Assembly (NCBI RefSeq): GCF_002914585.1
Contig: NZ_PDDM01000014.1
Location: 62,001 to 126,000, forward strand
Direction: 5' to 3'
DNA length: 64,000 nucleotides
Source: Pseudanabaena sp. BC1403
GTDB taxonomy: Bacteria > Cyanobacteriota > Cyanobacteriia > Pseudanabaenales > Pseudanabaenaceae
The notes beneath the pieces were generated by a model. It saw nothing but the letters and a program-made list of their open reading frames with translations, was not told the origin of the DNA and searched no databases. The translations under genes and the position numbers were made by a program. Shown in pieces: positions 16,956 through 25,773 of the stretch. Numbering within the stretch: the first letter of the stretch is position 1; each line of letters begins with the position of its first letter.

Positions 16956-18215
16956 TTATTTTTTTAATACAAGATAGTACAACTCACCGTCGCCTTTGAT
17001 TAATCCAGCCCTTTGTTTAGCCCGATCGCCTGTTCCCATAAAAATGTCCACTCGTCCCGCACCGCGAATCGCGCCGCCAGTATCTTGATCAAGCGCAAAG
17101 CGTTGAACTTGACGCAATTCGAGCTTGCCAGTGGTGGGATTTTCAAACGGAATTTCAGTGCGGATTAGGGCAATGCCGCCAGAGGGAAAGATCTTTTTAT
17201 CAGTAGCGATCGATCGCTCTGCACTAACTGGCGCACCGAGACTACCCGTCGCAGGTTTACCATTGGTTTCGCGGAAAAAGACAAAACTGGGGTTGCGATT
17301 GAGATACTTAACTAAATCTTGGGGATTTTTTTGAAAATATTCAATCAGTGTCTGCAAAGTCACATCTTCAAGACGCATTTTGCCATCTCTGACTAGCTCT
17401 GCACCAACCGAACGATAAGGCTGATCGGTTTTGCCTGCATAACCAACTGTTAATAAATTACCATCGGGTAACTCAAACCTTGCAGAGCCTTGGACATGAA
17501 CTAAGAAAGCTTGGAAGCGATCGCTTAACCATACAATTTCTAAACCTGCCATTTGCTTACTCCCTTCAAGCATGGCTCGGGTGGGGTGGGGCGATGTCCA
17601 TTGAGCAAAGTCAGTTGGCAGGCTATAAAGCGGGTATTTAAACTCGTCAGTACGAGTACGGCTGGCTTTGTACAATGCCTCGTAATAGCCTGTAAACTGA
17701 ACGCCGCCATTGCCATCACGCCCTACCGACTGATAAAGATCAAATTCACGATTTACAGCTTGCTGGAGATCTTTGGCTGTGCGAGACACTTGTACGAGCC
17801 TACGAAATCGCACCAAACTGCGCTCCATGAGATCTTGACTAATTCCTGCGATCGGATAGCGCTTTGCAGCAGATGGGGTGCGAATGTACTGAATACTATG
17901 GTCGATCGCTTGCAGGAGATTTTGGCGATCGCTCTCTAATAGATCATCGGTGAGATCAAGGGCGAGAGGGTTAACTGCACGCGGCGGGATTGGTACTATG
18001 GCTTGAGCAAGTTTGAGTTCTGCTGCTTCGGCTGGTCTTTGAAAATCGGTTTGCATATAGCATGGTGGTACAGCACAGATCAAGCCGACCCAAGTTGCAA
18101 ATAAGATATCCCCACCACGATGCAAGGTTGAAACCCAAGATTTCTGAGCTGGAAACCCCTTTTTTCTGCCTAATAAATCGTATTTACTTTTACCGAACCT
18201 ATGGGAACCAATCAC
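16956..18215 (-). CDS. mltA: MltA-type lytic murein transglycosylase
   Basis: The 419-aa protein cleaves the MurNAc-GlcNAc bond of peptidoglycan with formation of 1,6-anhydro ends, in the periplasm. A hydrophobic segment near residues 36-52 (GGDILFATWVGLICAVPPC) fits a signal anchor. The MltA domain is seen in VQFTGYYEALYKASR, and the C-terminal 3D domain carries the catalytic-type Asp cluster DQDTGGAIRGAGRVDIFMGTG. The start is a GTG giving a long N-terminal extension before the signal, so the real start could lie closer to the hydrophobic segment. The assignment itself is secure. Confidence 0.92.
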   Translation of the reverse strand: MIGSHRFGKSKYDLLGRKKGFPAQKSWVSTLHRGGDILFATWVGLICAVPPCYMQTDFQRPAEAAELKLAQAIVPIPPRAVNPLALDLTDDLLESDRQNLLQAIDHSIQYIRTPSAAKRYPIAGISQDLMERSLVRFRRLVQVSRTAKDLQQAVNREFDLYQSVGRDGNGGVQFTGYYEALYKASRTRTDEFKYPLYSLPTDFAQWTSPHPTRAMLEGSKQMAGLEIVWLSDRFQAFLVHVQGSARFELPDGNLLTVGYAGKTDQPYRSVGAELVRDGKMRLEDVTLQTLIEYFQKNPQDLVKYLNRNPSFVFFRETNGKPATGSLGAPVSAERSIATDKKIFPSGGIALIRTEIPFENPTTGKLELRQVQRFALDQDTGGAIRGAGRVDIFMGTGDRAKQRAGLIKGDGELYYLVLKK

Positions 18216-18282
18216 CCTTGAAAACTCCTCACTAAATAATCCTATGTTCGATCAGGGTTCTACAACTTAATAAAGAATCAAA

Positions 18283-18314
18283 TTTTTGTGGTGCGGCAAG
18301 CCGCAATACAAAAA
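18283..18314. terminator. Imperfect hairpin after the glycosyltransferase gene
   Basis: TTTTTGTGGTGCGGC pairs with GCCGCAATACAAAAA around AA with two mismatches. It lies just past the stop codon of the minus-strand glycosyltransferase and upstream of mltA. Confidence 0.55.
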
Positions 18315-18327
18315 TCGCTTTTTTATT

Positions 18328-19080
18328 TCACTTCTGTTCCCCATCATACTTGACGTTAATACTAGCTTTTTGTTCGTACAAACGATTAAGCATTTTCGGG
18401 TCAATGTTGAAGTGATAGCATATTTTTAACAACTGATTGAGCATAGCATGACGATATATTCCCCTCTGGTGAAATCGTCTTGCGGAGGTAACAACCTTGC
18501 CTTGAGTCAGCGCTGGCTTCGAGAATTGACATAGGCGCTTGCTTAACAACGTATCTTCAAAAATATCGAGATCAGGGACATTGCCAATTTCAGCTAATAC
18601 TTGGCGATCAATGAACGGACAGTGATCAAAATAAACGATTCCTTTTTGCTTTAAGCGAACATGGTTAGAGTACCAAGACGTAAAATGCAGTAACCAATGT
18701 GTAAAGTCAAAGCTATGGCAAAATGCGCCCCATTTACTTCCTGATTCTAAAGCCTGCTCAATTAGCTGTAGGGCAATACGCTCTGGTAAAAGCGTTGCTG
18801 GATGATGTAACAAAATTATGTCGCCTGTGCAAACAGCGATACCATCATTTAGTCTCTGGGCACGATTTTTGGCAAGCGACCTGATAACTTGGATCTCAGG
18901 CGATCGCGCGGCATATTCGTCCAAGACTCGATCTGTCCCATCATCACTGGCACTAACTACGGCAATAATTTCTTTTTCACAATTTTGAGGAACTAATTGG
19001 GCAATTAGATTTGTAAGAATTCGGTCTAAATAACCATGCCGAATTTCATTGAGACAGGGCAGAATTATAGATAGGCGCAT
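18328..19080 (-). CDS. Family 2 glycosyltransferase
   Basis: The 250-aa protein starts at ATG 19080 (MRLSIILPCLNE), a typical GT-A strand; a GTG five codons earlier is less likely. The nucleotide-binding region includes VSASDDGTDRVLDEY and the DXD-like region around GDIILLHHPATLLP. A later FDHCPFIDRQVLAEIGNVP segment and IFEDTLLSKRL (ED) match the TIGR04283-like subgroup of GT2 enzymes. Here the usual loop after the first strand carries NEIRHGYLDRIL. Donor and acceptor sugars cannot be inferred. No membrane helix is seen, so it is a cytosolic or peripheral enzyme. Confidence 0.85.
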   Translation of the reverse strand: MRLSIILPCLNEIRHGYLDRILTNLIAQLVPQNCEKEIIAVVSASDDGTDRVLDEYAARSPEIQVIRSLAKNRAQRLNDGIAVCTGDIILLHHPATLLPERIALQLIEQALESGSKWGAFCHSFDFTHWLLHFTSWYSNHVRLKQKGIVYFDHCPFIDRQVLAEIGNVPDLDIFEDTLLSKRLCQFSKPALTQGKVVTSARRFHQRGIYRHAMLNQLLKICYHFNIDPKMLNRLYEQKASINVKYDGEQK

Positions 19081-19111
19081 ATACTCTATTACCACTTATT
19101 ATTCACTGGTA

Positions 19112-19215
19112 ATACCAAAACACAAAATGGCTACGCCATTTTGTGTTTTTAAAACCCTTACTGGGTTTGGTTTTTAATTCACGAAAGTGTTGCTACACTT
19201 TTGTGGATTGGTATA
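19112..19215. repeat. Dispersed ATACCAA palindromic repeat, full-length copy
   Basis: ATACCAAAACACAAAATGGC starts the element and GTGGATTGGTATA ends it, with a CCCTTACTGGGTTTGG spacer. It lies between the glycosyltransferase and the kinase gene. Confidence 0.8.
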
Positions 19216-19256
19216 AGGGAGTATATAACAGTCCTAAATCATTTGTAGATTTTTTG

Positions 19257-19299
19257 GGTTTGTAGAAGAACGCCATTTTGAGGTGCTCTTCTACAAACC
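19257..19299. repeat. Hairpin upstream of the receiver/kinase gene
   Basis: GGTTTGTAGAAGA(A)CGCC pairs with GG(T)GCTCTTCTACAAACC around ATTTTGA. It lies 30-70 bp before the receiver-kinase start and could be a leftover repeat or a leader hairpin. Confidence 0.5.
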
Positions 19300-19329
19300 A
19301 TTTACGATTGCTATAGCAATCGCGATGTT

Positions 19330-20619
19330 ATGATACAAACAATAATAAAGATACTTACTATGACCAGTCAAAATCCAAACCAACCTGAACAAACTGAAAT
19401 ACATGAAGATTATGAACAGACTAAAAATGCTTCTATCCTTATAGTTGATGATACTATTTACAATATTCAACTTCTATCCTTGATGTTAAAGAGACAAGGG
19501 TATGGAGTTCAAAAAGCTACTAGTGGATTAGAAGCATTAGATAAAGTTAATCAACAATTACCTGATATAATTCTGTTAGACATTCGGATGCCTGATATTA
19601 ATGGCTATGAAGTATGTACTAGATTAAAGGCTAATCCAACAACTAAAGATATCCCAATCATTTTTATTAGTTCGATAGAAGAGTCAGCGGATAAAGTAGA
19701 AGCATTTTCTGTGGGTGGAGTAGATTATATTAGCAAGCCTTTTCAGTTGATTGAAGTATTAGCTAGAATCGAAACACACTTGCGGCTCTGTTCGTTACAA
19801 AAAAAGCTTCAAGAACAAAATGAACAGTTACAGCTATCAGCCGATGTATTATCGCGATCGCTTAGCCAAGAACGCAAGCTTAGTCAAATGAAAACAGACT
19901 TTATATCTGTCGTTTCTCATGAATTTCGTACACCATTAACTACGATTCAAAGTGCATCAGAACTGCTCGAACATTACGAATGGACAAAGGAAGAACAGGT
20001 CAAACAATTGCATCAAATTCAATCGGAGGTAAAACACATGACGGCTCTTATGGAAGATGTATTATTCCTGAGTCGAAGCAATACAAATAAAGTGAAACTA
20101 AATCTTACTAAATTCGATCTTTTAAAATTTTGTAGTCAACTCGTACATCAGATACAAATAACTTTTGCTCAAGAATATACTCTAAGTCTATCTATCTATA
20201 TTTCTTCAACTAGTACATCCATTGAAAATCCTCATCTTCAAAATCCCCCACCAGAATTATTCGTGGAAATGGATGACAAATTATTACGCCAAATCTTGAC
20301 TAATCTACTCACAAATGCAGTTAAGTATTCTCCAGTCAATAAAACAGTCGATTTTCAAATTACTGTGGAGCAAGAACAGGTGATTTTTGTCATTACTGAT
20401 CATGGTATTGGCATTCCAGAAGAAGATTTTGAAAATCTATTCAGTGCATTCTATCGGGGTAAAAATGTAGGGATATTGCCTGGTACTGGATTGGGGTTAT
20501 CAATTGTCAAAAATTGTATCGATATTCATAATGGTTCAATATCTGTAGATAGTAAGTTAGATATCGGCTCTAAATTTACAGTGATTTTGCCAGTTTCCGA
20601 CGAAGTATTTCAAGCTTAA
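19330..20619 (+). CDS. Receiver-histidine kinase hybrid
   Basis: The 429-aa protein has an N-terminal receiver domain (about 34-155; acidic pair D40/D41, phosphoacceptor D84 in LLDIRMPD, K136), a short coiled coil, a HisKA domain with SHEFRTPL (H197), and an HATPase domain with NLLTNAVKYS, DHGIGIPEEDF and GTGLGLSIVK. All catalytic motifs appear intact. It has no membrane segment, so it acts in the cytosol, receiving phosphate from or passing it to unseen partners. The ATG at 19360 (MTSQNPN) is an alternative start. The next gene encodes a similar receiver-kinase and is probably functionally linked. Confidence 0.92.
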   Translation: MIQTIIKILTMTSQNPNQPEQTEIHEDYEQTKNASILIVDDTIYNIQLLSLMLKRQGYGVQKATSGLEALDKVNQQLPDIILLDIRMPDINGYEVCTRLKANPTTKDIPIIFISSIEESADKVEAFSVGGVDYISKPFQLIEVLARIETHLRLCSLQKKLQEQNEQLQLSADVLSRSLSQERKLSQMKTDFISVVSHEFRTPLTTIQSASELLEHYEWTKEEQVKQLHQIQSEVKHMTALMEDVLFLSRSNTNKVKLNLTKFDLLKFCSQLVHQIQITFAQEYTLSLSIYISSTSTSIENPHLQNPPPELFVEMDDKLLRQILTNLLTNAVKYSPVNKTVDFQITVEQEQVIFVITDHGIGIPEEDFENLFSAFYRGKNVGILPGTGLGLSIVKNCIDIHNGSISVDSKLDIGSKFTVILPVSDEVFQA

Positions 20620-20850
20620 TTATTCCCAGATTTTTCAATTAGACCAATCGCATAAAATGTGAATATAATTGCTGAAATTAGAATTAAACTCAGTAAGATT
20701 CTTGATTTAGCGAAATTGCAATGTCAGTTTGTGAATTGGTATTAGCTAGAGATATGAAGCTATTGCTAATCCATTGACTATATGTTACGTCTTAGATTTA
20801 CTATTGATTGCTATCAGTATAATGTTGCATATATACACCAGCTAGCTAGC

Positions 20851-21951
20851 ATGAAAAAAATCCTCCTCATCGAAGATAATCCGAACGTCTTGCTAAATAC
20901 AACCAGAATGCTGCAAGCCGAAGGATACATGGTGATCAGTGCCGATAATGGACGTGCTGGTTTAGAGATGGCGCTACAGAATATTCCTAGCTTGATCATC
21001 TGCGATATTATGATGCCTGAGATCGATGGCTACGGAGTTATAGAGGCTCTGCGAAATAATCCTTCGACAACGACAATCCCTTTTATATTTCTGAGCGCTA
21101 AGTCTGACAAAAATGACTTTCGGCAAGGTATGGAATTGGGATCTGATGATTATTTGACTAAACCATTTACTAGAGATGAACTATTAGGGGCAATCAATGC
21201 TCAGTTTAAGAAACAAGAAGTAATTAATAGCTATTACAAACAAGAGTTAGCTAACTTGCGTGGCAATATATCCAAGTCGCTGCCTCATCAGCTACTATTT
21301 CCTGCGATCGAAGTCATGGGATTAGCGGATATTTTGGTCAAAAATTATCATGCTATGCAAGCCCATGAAGTCCCAGATATCGGTAAGCGCATTCGTAAAG
21401 CGGGACGAGATATGCATGAGATGGTGAAAAAATTTCTGCTATATGCTGAGTTAGAGTCAACGGAGAGCAATGCAGAATGGATTAACCAAATTCATAATAG
21501 TAAGGCAACTTTTGTTGATATTGAGATTGCAAGTTGTGCAAAAAAAATCGCTGAAAATTATAATCGCGTTTCTGACTTACATATTGATATTAATGATGCC
21601 AGTATTCAAATCTCAGACTCTTACTTAAGTGTAATCGTAAAGGAACTTGTGGATAATGCGTTCAAATTTTCTGCGGAAGGAACGGTCGTAGATGTTGTTT
21701 CCAATTGTGATGATAAGGACTATTGTTTGATTATTACTGATCATGGTCAGGGGATTGAACCAGAGCAGATTGCTAATTTTGGTGCATATATGAAGTTTGA
21801 GAAAAAGCTCTATATTCAGCAGGGGACTGGGTTGGGTTTGTCGATCGCCAAGCGATTGCTCGATCTGCATGGCGGTAGGCTAGAAATTGAGAGTGTTCCC
21901 TATGAGTTAACTGTTGTCAAAGCTTTTTTACCTTTAAGTGGTCGCAAGTAA
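20851..21951 (+). CDS. Receiver-histidine kinase-like hybrid with degenerate H-box
   Basis: From ATG 20851 (MKKILLIEDNPN) the protein has 366 residues. An earlier in-frame ATG at 20782 would add 23 residues unlike a receiver start. The receiver domain has E8/D9, phosphoacceptor D52 (CDIMMPEIDG) and K104. The dimerisation region reads SLPHQLLFPAIEVMG, so H146 is present but the usual H-E-[LF]-R-T-P context is lost. The HATPase domain keeps ELVDNAFKFS, DHGQGIEPEQ and GTGLGLSIAK. It may have weak or altered autophosphorylation and could work with the preceding kinase. Confidence 0.85.
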   Translation: MKKILLIEDNPNVLLNTTRMLQAEGYMVISADNGRAGLEMALQNIPSLIICDIMMPEIDGYGVIEALRNNPSTTTIPFIFLSAKSDKNDFRQGMELGSDDYLTKPFTRDELLGAINAQFKKQEVINSYYKQELANLRGNISKSLPHQLLFPAIEVMGLADILVKNYHAMQAHEVPDIGKRIRKAGRDMHEMVKKFLLYAELESTESNAEWINQIHNSKATFVDIEIASCAKKIAENYNRVSDLHIDINDASIQISDSYLSVIVKELVDNAFKFSAEGTVVDVVSNCDDKDYCLIITDHGQGIEPEQIANFGAYMKFEKKLYIQQGTGLGLSIAKRLLDLHGGRLEIESVPYELTVVKAFLPLSGRK

Positions 21952-21969
21952 TGGTTATAAGTACTTGTG

Positions 21970-22052
21970 CAAAATTAATTACATATCCAAACCCGTAAAA
22001 TTGCGCCTCTGTGGGGCGCAATTTTACGGGTTTGGATATGTAATTAATTTTG
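21970..22052. repeat. Very long perfect inverted repeat (about 38-nt arms)
   Basis: The left arm begins CAAAATTAATTACATATCC and continues AAACCCGTAAAATTGCGCC. The right arm is its exact complement, around TCTGTGG. It lies just downstream of the second receiver-kinase and is much longer than a normal terminator. Its centre is shared, reverse-complemented, with the hairpin at 2919-2967. Confidence 0.85.
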
Positions 22053-22077
22053 CCTAGCTATTTACGATTGAATAAAG

Positions 22078-22124
22078 AGCCAGTCTTTTGTGGCGAGGCT
22101 CCGCCTCGCCACAAAAGACTGGCT
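22078..22124. repeat. 47-bp perfect hairpin with GGCGAGGCTCCGCCTCGCC core
   Basis: The outer stem AGCCAGTCTTTTGT is exactly mirrored by ACAAAAGACTGGCT. Together with the 21970-22052 repeat it fills most of the 306-bp gap before the next small gene; the rest of that gap shows nothing recognisable. Confidence 0.8.
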
Positions 22125-22257
22125 GGGATTTGAGCACGTTTGTGATTTCAATCACTTCCATAGAGCTCTATGGTCACGTTTAAGTCCTTAAAACTGTCAC
22201 ACTAAGCCCAGTTGGTCATCACAGACTTCTCAAGCTAATTAGTTAAACATAGGAGAT

Positions 22258-22518
22258 GTGAAGAGCGTTCTATGTCAGCTAATTATGATTATTTTATCTT
22301 TATCTGAAATTCATTCGACTAATTTCCCAACTCCTTGGGGAAGTGAGCAAGGAATTTGCTATTTAGGAAAGACATTTTTGCCGATCAATATCCACGCAAA
22401 TCAACAAGAAGCGATCGCAGCCTGTCGGCAAGACTTGGACTTGGGAATGCTCTCGATCATTGTCGATGAGGGTGATCGCCTTTCCCAGTGGTGGTATTTT
22501 TCAGAATCTTTTATATAG
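22258..22518 (+). CDS. Small hypothetical protein (up to 86 aa)
   Basis: The frame opens with GTG at 22258 right behind AGGAG; the spacing is short, and ATG at 22285 is an alternative giving 77 residues. The peptide contains PWGSEQGICYLGKTFLPINI and HANQQEAIAACRQDLDLG, then acidic IIVDEGDRLSQWW, and looks like a compact soluble protein. No family with known function is recognised. It faces the PhzF-like gene, with a hairpin between the two. Confidence 0.6.
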   Translation: MKSVLCQLIMIILSLSEIHSTNFPTPWGSEQGICYLGKTFLPINIHANQQEAIAACRQDLDLGMLSIIVDEGDRLSQWWYFSESFI

Positions 22519-22542
22519 CTTGACTCAGCCAAATTAGGACAT

Positions 22543-22597
22543 AAAACCGATAAGATAAGTGACGGCGCTTCGCGCCGTCACTTATCTTATCGGTTTT
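22543..22597. terminator. 55-bp perfect hairpin between convergent genes
   Basis: The stem AAAACCGATAAGATAAGTG extends into ACGGCGC/GCGCCGT around TTC. It covers the end of the PhzF-like gene (stop at 22582) and lies 25 bp after the small plus-strand gene, so it can terminate both. Confidence 0.75.
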
Positions 22598-23412
22598 AAA
22601 TTGATATTGCCGCGCAAGAAGGTCACTGCTTCACCTTTCAGTAAAACCCTAGCTCCGCGATCGCTAACTATAAGTTCGCCAGTTCGTGCCGATAGCTGTT
22701 TTGCCTTGAGATCGCTTTTGCCGAGACGCTTTGCCCAATAGGGAGTCAAACTACAATGGGCGGAACCAGTCACAGGATCTTCCTGTATTCCTGCTTTGGG
22801 GGCAAAAAATCGCGATACAAAGTTATAGGGGCGATCAAGATCTGCGATCGCGGTGATGATAAAGCCAAAACCATCTAGTTCGGCAATGCGTTCATATTGT
22901 GGTTGAAAACTTTGGACTGCGGACTCAGACTCTAATAAAACTGTTAAATAATCTTCAGCCTGACCCAGAATTTCATAATGGTGATCGCCAAACATCTCTG
23001 CTAATAATTGTTGCGATCGCTCTGAGCAAGTTCGATAAAAAGTAGCAGGAAAATCCATCACGATTAGCTGCTCTTCAAAGCTAATGGTTAAGTCACCACT
23101 TAGGGTAGAAAAAATAATTGGTGAATTGGTGTCAATCACCGATAATTCGCGCAAATAATGCGCGATCGCAAGGGTGGCATGACCGCAGAGAGGTACTTCC
23201 TGCTTCGGCGTAAACCATCGCAATTGGAAATGGTTCTGAGAGGAATTTTTATCTAAAGGTTTAACAAAGGCTGTTTCTGAAAGATTGATCTCAGCAGCAA
23301 TTTGCTGCATTTGGGCATCTTCGGGAAATTGGTCAACTAATATCGTTGCCGCAGGATTACCGAGAAATGTTTGATTGGTGAATGCATCAATAATTGCGAT
23401 CGCAAGTTGCAT
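22582..23412 (-). CDS. PhzF-family epimerase/isomerase-like protein
   Basis: The 276-aa protein matches the PhzF family, a diaminopimelate-epimerase-like fold with two similar halves. Visible motifs are AFTNQTFLGNPAATI near the N terminus, NLSETAFV with the conserved catalytic-type Glu near residue 46, PLCGHATLAIAHYL, and in the second half EDPVTGSAHCSLTPYW. The family acts on small aromatic or amino acid-like substrates; only PhzF itself has a known pathway role, and no phenazine genes are nearby, so the substrate is unknown. The C terminus lies inside a hairpin. Confidence 0.9.
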   Translation of the reverse strand: MQLAIAIIDAFTNQTFLGNPAATILVDQFPEDAQMQQIAAEINLSETAFVKPLDKNSSQNHFQLRWFTPKQEVPLCGHATLAIAHYLRELSVIDTNSPIIFSTLSGDLTISFEEQLIVMDFPATFYRTCSERSQQLLAEMFGDHHYEILGQAEDYLTVLLESESAVQSFQPQYERIAELDGFGFIITAIADLDRPYNFVSRFFAPKAGIQEDPVTGSAHCSLTPYWAKRLGKSDLKAKQLSARTGELIVSDRGARVLLKGEAVTFLRGNINLKPIR

Positions 23413-23436
23413 ATATAGCCATCCTAAATGGTTTTA

Positions 23437-23515
23437 ATTCCCCCTTGCAAAGGAGAAAAACTAGAAATCTTGTTCCCTCCCCTTTGCAAGGGGAGGGTTA
23501 GGGTGGGGTAAATTT
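23437..23515. repeat. CCCCTTGCAAAGG-type palindromic repeat, divergent copy
   Basis: ATTCCCCCTTGCAAAGGAG and CTCCCCTTTGCAAGGGGAGG form facing hairpins, ending GGTTAGGGTGGGG. It is related to, but more divergent than, the GATCCCCC elements inserted in the nif region. Confidence 0.65.
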
Positions 23516-23531
23516 CAAATGAGAAAACACC

Positions 23532-24242
23532 CTAAGGAATAGCTAAATCAGCATTTACAACTTGGCTATTAGATATTTTAAAGAAGTAATCTTTTAGTTC
23601 GGCAAACTTTGGCTCGATCGCCCCAAAAGTTAAAATTATCAACTTGTTATTACGGCGCTGTAATTTGCTATTGGCTTGAAATTTGATTTTCTTGTTTCCC
23701 ACAGTCACAGTTGATGTCCATTCAATCACAATATTTCCTGCTGCCTCAGTTACAGGGGCTTTCATCTCAAAATCTGTTTGGTTGTTGTACATCTCTTTAA
23801 CAATTACGGCGAAAACATCACTTAATCGATTTTCAGGAATTTCGCTTGGAGGTACAAAAATATTTACGGAAATAGTCGCTCTCCCCCCCTGTTCATTCCA
23901 AGTCAACAGTAATTCGCCCGTTTGACTCTTATCAATTAATTTCCAGCCCTTCGGTATATCTGTTTCTAGCAGCCCCGAGCGATGTTTGTATGGTTCAAGC
24001 GCTTTTATTTGTAGTTCAGGCAAATTAATCGGAGCAAGCTCAGGTTTTGGGCTAGGCGAACTATTCGGTGATGGGCTTGAGGTTGCAGTAGTTGTGGGTA
24101 TTGGTGTAGGAGAAACCTTTGTAGTATCGTTTGCTGGCATAGAAAAATTACTATTGCCAGCACCAGAGTTACCACAGGCTGTAAATAAACCTGTCGCGAT
24201 CGCTGTCAGCAATAAAATCGATAGCCTTCGAGAGAGAAACAT
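23532..24242 (-). CDS. Putative lipoprotein of unknown function
   Basis: The 236-aa protein begins with a lipoprotein signal peptide (RRLSILLLTAIATGLFTAC, lipobox Cys at residue 22). A disordered Thr/Ser/Pro-rich tether follows (residues about 40-68, with SPSPNSSPSPKPE). The remaining domain (GWKLIDKSQTGELLLTWNE; ENRLSDVFAVIVKEM; PKFAELKDYFFKISNS) resembles small beta-sheet domains found in cyanobacterial lipoproteins with a PsbP-like look, but the match is not strong enough to name. It should sit at the outer face of a membrane. Confidence 0.7.
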   Translation of the reverse strand: MFLSRRLSILLLTAIATGLFTACGNSGAGNSNFSMPANDTTKVSPTPIPTTTATSSPSPNSSPSPKPELAPINLPELQIKALEPYKHRSGLLETDIPKGWKLIDKSQTGELLLTWNEQGGRATISVNIFVPPSEIPENRLSDVFAVIVKEMYNNQTDFEMKAPVTEAAGNIVIEWTSTVTVGNKKIKFQANSKLQRRNNKLIILTFGAIEPKFAELKDYFFKISNSQVVNADLAIP

Positions 24243-24280
24243 AATGTTGAGTGATGTTGCGTTCTAATCAAACCCAGATA

Positions 24281-24312
24281 ATTTAAAAGCCTTGCAAAGC
24301 AAGGCTTTTAAA
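24281..24312. terminator. Hairpin after the dihydroorotase-like gene
   Basis: ATTTAAAAGCCTTGC pairs with GCAAGGCTTTTAAAT around AAA. It follows the stop at 24348 (minus strand) and precedes the lipoprotein gene, as expected for an intrinsic terminator. Confidence 0.7.
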
Positions 24313-24347
24313 TTTAATCATTCATGGTTACCCATTGTGTCGCTAAT

Positions 24348-25736
24348 CTAGCCAAACTGCAATGCTTGACCGCGCACATCAGAATTGACCTTACCATTGG
24401 CATACACTACTTGACCACCGACAATCGTTGTCTTTGCCCAGCCCGTGAGTTCCCATCCAGCAAAAGAACTCCAGCCACATTTAGTCAACAAATCTTCATT
24501 TTTTACAGGTTTATAGTTATGGAGATCGACTAATACTAAGTCGGCATCCCAACCAATCCGAATCTCGCCTTTGTTGGCAATTTTGTAACCTTTAGCAACA
24601 TTTCTACTCATCCATTCACTGACCTGATGGACGGTACAACGTCCTTTCATTGCTTCCGTAAGCATTAATGGCATCGAGGTTTCCACACCAGGCATTCCTG
24701 ATGGCACGTTGGCTGGCTCTAGTAATACAGTCTCCTTAGAAGATTTGTCGGATTGGTTAGATTGAATATCTTCACTGGCGGCTAGTCCTTTCTCAACTAA
24801 AGTATGCGGCGCATGATCCGTCGCAATAAAGTCAATCACGCCATCTAATAAAGCTTGCCACAATATTTCTTGATCGCGGGGCGATCGCAAGGGTGGATTC
24901 ATTTGCGCTAGAGAGCCAATTTTCTCGTAAGCGCCAATATTCATCAGCAAATGCTGCGGTGTCACTTCGGCTGTCACCCATGCAGGTTTTTCTTGACGCA
25001 AAAATTCTGCCTCTTCACCTGTGGACATATGCAATATATGCAAACGTCGCTGATATTTTTTAGAAAGCTTTACGGCTAGTTTTGTAGCATTGAGCGCCGC
25101 TTGATTATCCTGAATTAGTGAATGCTTAGCAGGATCTTTGCTATCGGCAAATTCGATGCGGCGTTGAGCAATTCTTGCTTGATCTTCTGCATGAACCGCA
25201 ATTAGGCGATCGCCCTGCGAAAAAATCTTATCTAACAGATCTTCTTGATCAATTAACAAATCACCATGCATCGATCCCATAAATATTTTGATGCCACAGG
25301 TGGGATTGGCATTGAGCAAATCTGGCAAAACTTCGCCAGTCGCCCCAATAAAAAAGCCGTAATTAACTACGCATTTGCTAGCCGCCCGACTAAGCTTGTC
25401 ATCAAGCGCTGCCTGTGTAATCGTCAGTGGTCGAGTATTTGGCATTTCTAAAAAGCTAGTCACTCCGCCCTTCGCGCAAGCATGACTAGCCGATCGCAAA
25501 TCCTCTTTATGCTCTAGCCCTGGTTCGCGAAAATGTACTTGCGGATCAATCACGCCTGCCATTAATGTCAAACCAGTTGCTTCGATAATTTCTAAAGGTT
25601 GATCATCGGCACTTAAAGCTGCGAGATCAATATGCGGTGCGATCGCCACAATTTTGCCATCCCGTACATATACATCACCTAGTAACGTTTCGCGATCGGG
25701 CAAAATAATCGTACTTTGTCTAATTAATATACTCAA
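24348..25736 (-). CDS. pyrC: Dihydroorotase-family protein (PyrC type I), metal motif altered
   Basis: The 462-aa protein matches type I dihydroorotase in length and order of motifs, so it may convert carbamoyl-aspartate to dihydroorotate in pyrimidine synthesis. Metal-site motifs visible are VHFREPGLEHKEDL, GGVTSFLEMPNTRP, VHAEDQ, HILHMSTGEE and ATDHAPHT. The first His of the usual D-x-H-x-H is Gln here (DPQVHFREPG), so activity is uncertain. The start is TTG at 25736, with AAGGA about 9 nt upstream and no in-frame ATG close by. If inactive, it could be a PyrX-like partner or a hydrolase of other specificity. Confidence 0.85.
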   Translation of the reverse strand: MSILIRQSTIILPDRETLLGDVYVRDGKIVAIAPHIDLAALSADDQPLEIIEATGLTLMAGVIDPQVHFREPGLEHKEDLRSASHACAKGGVTSFLEMPNTRPLTITQAALDDKLSRAASKCVVNYGFFIGATGEVLPDLLNANPTCGIKIFMGSMHGDLLIDQEDLLDKIFSQGDRLIAVHAEDQARIAQRRIEFADSKDPAKHSLIQDNQAALNATKLAVKLSKKYQRRLHILHMSTGEEAEFLRQEKPAWVTAEVTPQHLLMNIGAYEKIGSLAQMNPPLRSPRDQEILWQALLDGVIDFIATDHAPHTLVEKGLAASEDIQSNQSDKSSKETVLLEPANVPSGMPGVETSMPLMLTEAMKGRCTVHQVSEWMSRNVAKGYKIANKGEIRIGWDADLVLVDLHNYKPVKNEDLLTKCGWSSFAGWELTGWAKTTIVGGQVVYANGKVNSDVRGQALQFG

Positions 25737-25773
25737 AATAAAATTCCTTATAAAATTTCTTTAAATGTTTTTT

